From assembly GCA_021812865.1 (NCBI GenBank), contig JAKAMP010000259.1, positions 1-5,115 of the forward strand: a stretch of 5,115 bases of DNA, read 5' to 3'. Positions 1 to 5,115 of this stretch are shown piece by piece. The notes under the pieces were generated by a model that was given only the letters and a program-made list of their open reading frames with translations, did no database searches and was not told where the DNA came from. The stretch comes from Bacteroidota bacterium (GTDB lineage: Bacteria > Bacteroidota > Bacteroidia > Bacteroidales > JAAYUG01). Made by a program: the position numbers and the translations under genes. The number at the start of each line of letters is the position of its first letter. Position 1 is the first letter of the stretch.

Positions 1-1
1 C

Positions 2-2821
2 AGAATCCGTTGGGATATGGTCCACTACGATGTACAGCTCATCGGCGGTGTGGTGCTGCATTCAGGAAAGATATCAGAAATGGCCACCGGTGAAGGTAAA
101 ACCCTGGTCGCTACCCTTCCTGTATTTCTCAATGCCCTGTCAGGACGAGGTGTTCATTTGGTTACCGTAAATGATTACCTGGCCAAGCGTGACTCGGAAT
201 GGATGGGGCCGCTATACGAATTTCACGGACTCGTCGTCGATTGTATCGACAAACACCAGCCTAGTTCCGACGCCAGGCGAAATGCTTACCAGGCCGATAT
301 CACCTTTGGCACAAACAACGAATTCGGCTTTGATTACCTTCGCGATAACATGGCCATCAGTCCACAGGACCTGGTACAGCGTGGCCACAATTATGCGATT
401 GTCGACGAAGTGGACTCTGTGCTGATCGACGATGCCCGTACTCCTCTGATTATTTCCGGTCCGACTCCGAAAGGAGAAGACCAATTGTTCGAAGAACTGA
501 AGCCAAAGGTCGAAACCCTCGTTGGCGCCCAACGAAAATTCATCAACCAGGTGCTCGCCGATGCGAAAAAATACCTCAGTGAAAACAACGAGGAAAAGTC
601 AGGGTTTGCTTTACTTCAGGCATACAAGGGACTGCCCAAGAACAAGGCGCTGATCAAACTGCTTAGTGAACAGGGGAACAAAGCCCTGATGCACAAAACA
701 GAGAATTATTACATGCAGGATAATTCCAAGAACATGCACCTGGTTACCGATGAACTGTTCTTCGTGATCGACGAAAAAAACAATGCCATCGAAATGACCG
801 ACAAGGGCATTGATCTGATTACCAGTGCGTCGGAAGATACATCTTTCTTCATCCTGCCCGACATCGGAAGCGAAATAGCCGATATTGAAAAACAGAATAT
901 TGCGCAGCCACAGAAACTCGAACTGAAGGACAAGATGCTTCAGGATTATGCCGTGAAATCTGAACGCCTGCACACCATTCAGCAATTGCTCAAGGCTTAT
1001 GCCCTGTTTGAGCGCGAGGACGAATACGTGGTAATGGATAACAAGGTGAATATCGTCGACGAGCAGACCGGGCGTATTCTCGAAGGCAGAAGATATTCCG
1101 ACGGCCTGCACCAGGCTATTGAAGCTAAGGAAAGAGTGAAGGTAGAAGCTGCCACGCAAACTTTTGCTACCATCACCCTGCAGAACTACTTCAGGATGTA
1201 TAAGAAGCTAGCCGGTATGACCGGTACTGCAGAAACAGAAGCCGGCGAATTGTGGAATATCTATAAGCTCGATGTGGTGGTAATACCCACCAACAAGCCG
1301 GTGATCAGGAATGACAATGAAGATATGGTTTACAAGACCAAACGCGAGAAATACAATGCCGTAATCGAAGAAATTGAAAAGATGATGGATCAGGGCAGGC
1401 CCGTACTGGTGGGTACTACTTCGGTCGAAATATCTGAATTGCTCAGTCGTATGCTGAAAATGAAAGGCACGAGGCATAATGTACTGAACGCCAAGTTACA
1501 TCAAAGGGAAGCCGAAATTGTTGCCGAAGCAGGCCGCAGAGGTATGGTAACCATTGCCACCAACATGGCCGGTCGTGGTACCGATATCAAGCTGACCCCG
1601 GAAGTGAGGGATGCCGGTGGGCTGGCCATCATCGGCACCGAACGTCATGAATCACGCCGCGTTGACCGGCAGCTTAGGGGCCGTTCCGGCCGCCAGGGCG
1701 ACCCCGGTTCCTCCGTATTCTTCGTTTCCCTGGAAGACGACCTGATGCGTCTGTTCGGTTCGGACCGGATCGCAGGCCTTATGGACAGGATGGGCCTCAA
1801 GGATGGCGAGGTGATCCAGCACAGCATGATCACAAAGTCCATAGAACGTGCCCAGAAGAAGGTGGAAGAAAACAACTTCGGAATTCGTAAGCGACTGCTG
1901 GAGTATGATGATGTGATGAATTCACAACGCGAGGTGATCTATACACGTCGTCGCCATGCCCTGTTTGGAGAAAGGCTCGACGTGGATATCCAGAACACGA
2001 TGTACGATGTGATCCAGAGCATTGTTGACCAGTATCATGGCAATGCCGATTATGAAGACTTCAACTTCGAGCTTATTCGTACCTTATCTGTCGAATCCCC
2101 CGTTTCCAGGGAAGATTATATGGCTTTGAACAACGAAGAGATCGTTGAAGCTGTGTTTAAAGTCATTGCACAGTCTTATAAACGTAAAACGGAGCATATT
2201 GCCAAACAGGCCTATCCTGTTATTAAAGACGTTTATGAAAACAATGCCCGGCAATATGAAAATATCGTGGTTCCCATTTCCGATGGGTTAAGGGTATTCC
2301 AGATCATCACAAACCTGCAGAAGGCATATGAGACCAAGGCAATGGAACTGGTGCATTCCTTCGAAAAAATGATCATTCTCCATAACATTGATGAAGCATG
2401 GAAAGAGCATCTGAGGGAAATGGATGAACTGCGCCAGAGCGTACAGAACGCAGCCTATGAGCAAAAGGATCCTTTGCTGATTTACAAATTTGAGTCGTAC
2501 GAGCTTTTCAAACAATTGCTCGATAAAGTGAATAAGGACATCTGCTCTGTACTGATGAAGGGTCATATTCCTATACAGGACAGCAGCGGTATTCAGCGTG
2601 CACAGACTCCGAGAAGGCTGGACATGAGCCAGATGCGGCAAAGCAAATCCGAGGCCCAGTCCTCTCTCAGCGCCGGTGGAGGGGCCGATAGCCAACCGCC
2701 CAAGCAGCAAACTGTAAGGGTAGAAAAGAAGGTGGGGAGAAACGAACCCTGTCCCTGCGGAAGCGGGAAGAAATATAAAAACTGCCATGGCGCCGTCATG
2801 GCAGGACAAAGCCCGGTTTAA
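2..2821 (+). CDS. secA: SecA preprotein translocase ATPase, 5'-truncated by window edge
   Basis: SecA is the ATPase motor that pushes unfolded preproteins through SecYEG at the inner membrane. The frame is open from base 2 (RIRWD before the Met at 17), so the true start lies left of the window and the Met at 17 is internal. Seen in order: DVQLIGG and Walker A ATGEGKT (83-103), [10 protein letters not shown], the [14 protein letters not shown] block, Walker B VDEVDS (401-418), the preprotein-crosslinking region with [20 protein letters not shown]2 with [10 protein letters not shown] (1559-1588) and arginine-finger motif [15 protein letters not shown] (1670-1714), the helical scaffold and two-helix finger near 2357-2530, a Q/S-rich linker, and the zinc/SecB-binding tail CxC-x8-CH (2750-2788). 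The visible 939 residues already exceed the whole of E. coli SecA (901), because of about 60 or more extra residues after LIISGP (464-760). The variable insert E. coli has after GRGTDI is missing. The ending overlaps dapA by four bases. Identification is very secure. Confidence 0.98.
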   Translation, partial: RIRWDMVHYDVQLIGGVVLHSGKISEMATGEGKTLVATLPVFLNALSGRGVHLVTVNDYLAKRDSEWMGPLYEFHGLVVDCIDKHQPSSDARRNAYQADITFGTNNEFGFDYLRDNMAISPQDLVQRGHNYAIVDEVDSVLIDDARTPLIISGPTPKGEDQLFEELKPKVETLVGAQRKFINQVLADAKKYLSENNEEKSGFALLQAYKGLPKNKALIKLLSEQGNKALMHKTENYYMQDNSKNMHLVTDELFFVIDEKNNAIEMTDKGIDLITSASEDTSFFILPDIGSEIADIEKQNIAQPQKLELKDKMLQDYAVKSERLHTIQQLLKAYALFEREDEYVVMDNKVNIVDEQTGRILEGRRYSDGLHQAIEAKERVKVEAATQTFATITLQNYFRMYKKLAGMTGTAETEAGELWNIYKLDVVVIPTNKPVIRNDNEDMVYKTKREKYNAVIEEIEKMMDQGRPVLVGTTSVEISELLSRMLKMKGTRHNVLNAKLHQREAEIVAEAGRRGMVTIATNMAGRGTDIKLTPEVRDAGGLAIIGTERHESRRVDRQLRGRSGRQGDPGSSVFFVSLEDDLMRLFGSDRIAGLMDRMGLKDGEVIQHSMITKSIERAQKKVEENNFGIRKRLLEYDDVMNSQREVIYTRRRHALFGERLDVDIQNTMYDVIQSIVDQYHGNADYEDFNFELIRTLSVESPVSREDYMALNNEEIVEAVFKVIAQSYKRKTEHIAKQAYPVIKDVYENNARQYENIVVPISDGLRVFQIITNLQKAYETKAMELVHSFEKMIILHNIDEAWKEHLREMDELRQSVQNAAYEQKDPLLIYKFESYELFKQLLDKVNKDICSVLMKGHIPIQDSSGIQRAQTPRRLDMSQMRQSKSEAQSSLSAGGGADSQPPKQQTVRVEKKVGRNEPCPCGSGKKYKNCHGAVMAGQSPV
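2771..2804 (-). terminator. Putative intrinsic terminator of dapA, inside secA codons
   Basis: Inverted repeat CTGCCATG (2782-2789) and CATGGCAG (2797-2804) forms a perfect 8-bp stem with a 7-base loop. Read on the minus strand, the stem is followed directly by TTTTTATATTT (complement of 2781-2771), as in a Rho-independent terminator. It begins 13 bases beyond the dapA stop codon. All of it lies in secA coding sequence: the T-tract is the complement of the A-rich Lys-Lys-Tyr-Lys-Asn codons, and one stem arm covers the Cys-His-Gly codons of the zinc motif. On the plus strand the repeat is not followed by a T-run, so the orientation points to dapA. Stem and T-tract are seen directly; the function is inferred. 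Confidence 0.65.
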
Positions 2822-2836
2822 TACCGGGCTTTTTTT
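2808..2836 (+). terminator. Putative intrinsic terminator of secA, containing both stop codons
   Basis: AAAGCCCGGT (2808-2817) pairs perfectly with ACCGGGCTTT (2823-2832), giving a 10-bp stem with seven G-C/C-G pairs in a row or nearly so and a 5-base loop TTAAT (2818-2822). A run of seven T follows on the plus strand (2830-2836), part of it shared with the stem. This is a strong Rho-independent terminator for secA. The loop carries the secA stop on one strand and the dapA stop on the other; the right arm and T-tract encode the last residues of DapA (Lys-Lys-Ala-Arg-Tyr). On the minus strand only TTT follows before GTCC, so it should terminate dapA transcripts poorly. Confidence 0.8.
2818..2821. 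other. Tail-to-tail overlap of secA and dapA stop codons
   Basis: The palindrome TTAA holds the TAA stop of secA (2819-2821, plus strand) and the TAA stop of dapA (2818-2820, minus strand). The two convergent genes therefore overlap by four bases and have no intergenic DNA. This reading is fixed by both frames, which translate to complete, family-typical C-termini. Confidence 0.95.
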
Positions 2837-3705
2837 AGTAATTCAGCCAGCTTGTCGCAATGAGCTTTGCTAACGGGTGTGAGCGGAAGTCTCAGGCTGT
2901 TGGGGGTGATTTTTAGCATATTGAGCACGGCTTTCACACCGGCAGGATTGCCTTCGGTGAAGAGCGCACGAGTGATATCCATCAACTGATAGTGCAACTG
3001 TCTTGCCTGTTTGAACTTCTGTGCCAGGGCAAAGTTCACCATATCCGAGGTCTCTTCGGGCAGTGCATTGGCAAGCACACTGATCACTCCTTCTCCTCCC
3101 ATCGAAATGATCGGCAGGGTAAGAAGGTCGTCCCCTGAAATTACCTGGAATCCGTCGGGTTTGTCCTTAATGATCTGCATGATCTGTTCGAGATTGCCCG
3201 ATGCCTCCTTTACCGCCACTATGCTGGATATTTCATGGGCCAGCTTAAGCGTGGTTTCAGCGGTCATGTTTGATCCTGTTCTTCCCGGTACATTGTAAAG
3301 AATTACAGGCGCCGGACTTTCCGCAGCAATGGCTTTGAAATGTTCATAAAGCCCCGTTTGCGTTGGCTTATTGTAGTATGGACATACTGAAAGCACTGCG
3401 CTTATTTTGTTGAAATTATAATCCTTGAAATGCCTGATGGCATCCATGGTGTTGTTGCCGCCTACCCCAACTACAATCGGTATCTTGCCATCCACATTGT
3501 CGATCACGAAGTCGACTACGGCAGTCTTTTCCTCATTTTTCAGGGTAACCGACTCCCCGGTGGTTCCCAGCACTACAAGATAGTCAACCTGGCCGGTGAG
3601 CAGGTGCTGGAGCAGTTTTCCGAGGGCCTTGAAATCAACACTTTTATCTTCTCTGAAGGGCGTAACAATTGCCACCCCTGTGCCTTTAAATGAAACAGAT
3701 GTCAT
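2818..3705 (-). CDS. dapA: 4-hydroxy-tetrahydrodipicolinate synthase
   Basis: DapA condenses pyruvate with aspartate semialdehyde through a Schiff base in the cytoplasm, the committed step to meso-diaminopimelate and lysine. The 295-residue product is family length (E. coli 292) and is one TIM barrel with a C-terminal helical part. Visible active-site residues: GTTGES with Thr48/Thr49, CPYYNKP with Tyr110/Tyr111, YNVPGRTG with Tyr137 and Arg142, and the Schiff-base Lys166 in [12 protein letters not shown] (191-193) and GGEGVISV follow. The ATG at 3705 puts the typical VAIVTPF strand at residues 11-17; no Shine-Dalgarno is seen, only A/T-rich DNA, which is usual in Bacteroidota. In the allosteric pocket, Lys60 stands where E. 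coli has His56 and Asn57 where it has His53, suggesting weak or absent lysine inhibition. It lies 21 bases after the DUF6913-like gene, probably cotranscribed. Related N-acetylneuraminate lyases are less likely, given the GTTGES and YNVPGRTG motifs and the close match to E. coli DapA. Confidence 0.96.
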   Translation of the reverse strand: MTSVSFKGTGVAIVTPFREDKSVDFKALGKLLQHLLTGQVDYLVVLGTTGESVTLKNEEKTAVVDFVIDNVDGKIPIVVGVGGNNTMDAIRHFKDYNFNKISAVLSVCPYYNKPTQTGLYEHFKAIAAESPAPVILYNVPGRTGSNMTAETTLKLAHEISSIVAVKEASGNLEQIMQIIKDKPDGFQVISGDDLLTLPIISMGGEGVISVLANALPEETSDMVNFALAQKFKQARQLHYQLMDITRALFTEGNPAGVKAVLNMLKITPNSLRLPLTPVSKAHCDKLAELLKKARY

Positions 3706-3726
3706 ATAATTTGAATAATAAAGAAG

Positions 3727-4284
3727 TTATACATTTACTGGTTTCCTGATCATATTCAGGTAAAACATCGATTGCTCGATCAGATAAGCCATCGATGGCT
3801 TCGTTTCAGTCTTGATCATAAAATCAAGATAATCACAATGGTCATCGTATTTGCCCACTTTCATCCCGGCCTTTGAAAGACTGGCGATGTACCGCAGGGG
3901 AAAAGAATTTTCCAGGTTCAGGTCGAAAAGTATGTCAAACTTACGGTTTAGGAAATCTTCGATGAAGGGACTTACCGGTTTCAGAAAGAAGGTCAGGTTT
4001 TTTCCTGTGAAATAATTAAAGCCGGTTCTCATCAGTGCGTTCTCGTCAATCTTTTTGATGTCATCCAGGTAGCCGATTACAAATACCTTTGCCTGCATCT
4101 CTTCGAGCTGCTGGACGAACTGCTTTATATCTTCCAGGTTGACCGTCGGCGATGCTTCGAAAACGATTCCAATTTCCCTGGCTTCGGCAAGGCTGAATGT
4201 TTCTTTTTTCCGTGGAAGAGCGACGCATTTTCTATCTAAACGGCGCTCCGCTACCCGCAAACGGTACCTGAAAGCAAATTTCAC
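3727..4284 (-). CDS. Uncharacterised DUF6913-like protein
   Basis: A 185-residue protein of unknown function. From memory it resembles the Bacteroidota family DUF6913; I could not search to confirm. No signal peptide, membrane segment or known catalytic motif is visible, so it is probably cytoplasmic. Residues 1-27 are strongly basic (11 Lys/Arg) and may bind a nucleic acid or membrane surface. The rest looks alpha/beta: hydrophobic strands near 38-44 (IGIVFEA), 66-73 (KVFVIGYL), 96-102 and 116-124 (FDILFDLNL), then a helix ending in KAGMKVGKYD (138-147). This last block recalls the Rossmann half of GT9-type glycosyltransferases, but that is only a pattern impression. GTG at 4284 is the only usable start: an in-frame TAA lies 27 bases upstream with no ATG, GTG or TTG between, and the next Met (residue 63) would remove a third of the protein. 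It sits between ligA (63-base gap) and dapA (21-base gap), all in one direction. Confidence 0.85.
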   Translation of the reverse strand: MKFAFRYRLRVAERRLDRKCVALPRKKETFSLAEAREIGIVFEASPTVNLEDIKQFVQQLEEMQAKVFVIGYLDDIKKIDENALMRTGFNYFTGKNLTFFLKPVSPFIEDFLNRKFDILFDLNLENSFPLRYIASLSKAGMKVGKYDDHCDYLDFMIKTETKPSMAYLIEQSMFYLNMIRKPVNV

Positions 4285-4342
4285 TTTGGTTGATTTTTCA
4301 GTTGTAAATTAACAGCAATTTATGGTATTAAACGAACCCTGG

Positions 4343-4350
4343 CAAATTTA
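4343..4350 (-). promoter_or_regulatory. Possible Bacteroidota -7 promoter box (TAAATTTG)
   Basis: The minus strand reads TAAATTTG, a perfect match to the Bacteroidota -7 consensus TAnnTTTG. It starts with the TAA stop codon of ligA and lies about 58 bases before the GTG of the DUF6913-like gene, leaving a plausible leader of about 50 bases. No clear TTTG-type -33 element is found at the expected spacing upstream, and a match to this box is expected by chance about once per strand in a window this size, so support is limited. If real, it would drive the small gene and dapA independently of ligA. The rest of the 63-base gap (4285-4347) shows only weak short hairpins and no terminator. Confidence 0.3.
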
Positions 4351-5115
4351 TTCGATCATTTTTAAAAATTCATCTTCCGTCAGGATTTTAATTCCAAACT
4401 TCCTGGCCTTTTCAAGCTTGGAGGGGCCCATTTTTTCACCTGCCACAATGTAACTGGTGTTGCCCGAAACCCCTTCCTGGTTCTTCCCTCCGTTTTCTTC
4501 AATCATTCTTTTGAGTTCATCTCTTGAATGCCTGAACGTGCCTGAAACGACAATATTCAAACCTGCCAAATTGCTTGAAACCTTTGCTGAAGACTGGAAT
4601 ATCTCAAATTGCAGCCCAGCTTCCTTGAGCCGGCTAATCAGTACCTGGTGTTCTGGTCTGGCAAAATATTCCCTGATGCTCATGGCGATTTTTTCGCCTA
4701 TCTCCTCTGCTTCAGTGAGTTCTTCCAACGTGGCATTCATAATCCGGTTGATGTTCCCGAAGTGCTTGGCCAGCTTCTTTGCCACAGTCTCACCCACGTA
4801 CCGTATTCCCAATGCATACAATACCCTTGCAAACGGAACATTTCTGGACTCCGCTATGCTCTGGATAAGGTTACGCGCCGATATTTCAGCAAACCGTTTC
4901 AGTGAAGACACTTGCTGTTCATTTAGCATATACAGGTCTGCTATATCATGAACCAGGTTATTCCTGTACAACTGATCAATGGTTGCTTCGGCAGCGCCTA
5001 TGTCCATGGCTTTACGCGATATGAAATGTTCAATCTTTCCTTTAATCTGAGGTGGACAGCCGTCTTCATTCGGACAATAATGACGGGCTTCTCCTTCCAT
5101 CCGTACCAGCGGTGT
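4348..5115 (-). CDS. ligA: NAD-dependent DNA ligase LigA, C-terminal part only
   Basis: LigA seals nicks in duplex DNA using NAD+ and is essential for replication and repair. The visible 255 residues run from the zinc finger to the stop; the adenylation and OB domains lie beyond the right edge. The frame is open to base 5115 (TPLVR before the Met at 5100), so that Met is internal. Seen in order: the second half of the Cys4 zinc finger (visible residues C14 and C20, in HYCPNEDGCPPQ), HFISRKAMDI, the helix-hairpin-helix domain including ALGIRYVGETVAKKLAKHF and the EEIGEKIA hairpin, and a C-terminal BRCT domain (about 183-255) with VVSGTF, SRDEL, GG and the LigA signature AGEKMGPSKLEKA. The first hairpin is unusual: DIGAAEATID where many LigA proteins have a D-I-D/E-G-L-G type motif one residue longer (4975-5004). 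Gene order places it upstream of the DUF6913-like gene and dapA. Confidence 0.97.
   Translation of the reverse strand, partial: TPLVRMEGEARHYCPNEDGCPPQIKGKIEHFISRKAMDIGAAEATIDQLYRNNLVHDIADLYMLNEQQVSSLKRFAEISARNLIQSIAESRNVPFARVLYALGIRYVGETVAKKLAKHFGNINRIMNATLEELTEAEEIGEKIAMSIREYFARPEHQVLISRLKEAGLQFEIFQSSAKVSSNLAGLNIVVSGTFRHSRDELKRMIEENGGKNQEGVSGNTSYIVAGEKMGPSKLEKARKFGIKILTEDEFLKMIE

Noticed and set aside
17..19. ATG at base 17 as the start of secA.
   Set aside because: The preceding codons (RIRWD) continue the conserved SecA sequence to the window edge, and about 170 N-terminal residues of the family would be missing; it is an internal Met.
611..1159. Open frame of 182 codons on the minus strand within secA.
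   Set aside because: Antisense to strongly conserved SecA codons, with a composition typical of a shadow frame and no recognisable domain.
2288..2809. Open frame of 173 codons on the minus strand at the 3' end of secA, just beyond dapA.
   Set aside because: Shadow of the secA frame; it would start just beyond the dapA stop and within the putative dapA terminator, and its product resembles no family I know.
3936..3943. Second perfect TAnnTTTG match (TAAGTTTG) on the minus strand, inside the DUF6913-like gene and upstream of dapA.
   Set aside because: It falls in coding sequence for Arg-Lys-Phe-Asp, has no -33 element at proper spacing and lies over 200 bases before dapA; about one such match per strand is expected by chance.
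4304..4319. Short inverted repeat AAATT/AATTT in the gap after ligA, considered as a ligA terminator.
   Set aside because: Only five A-T pairs and no T-tract; too weak to terminate.
4457..4951. Open frame of 164 codons on the plus strand across ligA.
   Set aside because: Antisense to conserved HhH and BRCT codons; Ser-rich product typical of reversed coding DNA.
5098..5100. ATG on the minus strand at 5100 as the start of ligA.
   Set aside because: TPLVR just upstream continues the zinc-finger region, and the catalytic domains must lie further upstream outside the window.

Overview
This window is an ordinary-looking chromosomal housekeeping region of a bacterium. The protein sequences point to the Bacteroidota, probably a Bacteroidales-like lineage. 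The reasons are the long SecA form with a large insertion after the first nucleotide-binding half, a LigA/DapA pair flanking a small DUF6913-like protein, the absence of Shine-Dalgarno sequences before both visible starts, and a perfect match to the Bacteroidota -7 promoter box. I see no mobile element, tRNA, rRNA, CRISPR array or sign of recent transfer.

Layout, left to right: (1) bases 2-2821, plus strand, secA without its 5' end, the ATPase motor of the Sec protein export pathway; (2) bases 2818-3705, minus strand, complete dapA, 4-hydroxy-tetrahydrodipicolinate synthase, which ends tail to tail with secA and overlaps it by four bases; (3) bases 3727-4284, minus strand, a small uncharacterised DUF6913-like gene starting with GTG; (4) bases 4348-5115, minus strand, the 3' part of ligA, the NAD-dependent DNA ligase, which runs off the right edge. 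ligA, the DUF6913-like gene and dapA read in the same direction with gaps of 63 and 21 bases and could form one transcription unit, perhaps with an extra promoter at the ligA stop codon. No stretch of 300 bases lacks a gene; the longest gap is 63 bases.

The most noteworthy structure is the secA/dapA junction. Two hairpins sit side by side in the last 60 or so bases, each with a T-tract on a different strand. One (2808-2836) looks like the intrinsic terminator of secA, with both stop codons in its loop and its T-tract encoding the end of DapA. The other (2771-2804) looks like the intrinsic terminator of dapA and lies wholly inside the secA codons for the C-terminal zinc-binding motif. The two genes thus appear to terminate inside each other with no intergenic DNA. 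I found no evidence of a new multi-gene system; the remaining findings are modest (a predicted lysine-insensitive DapA, a divergent helix-hairpin-helix in LigA, and an uncharacterised conserved gene).
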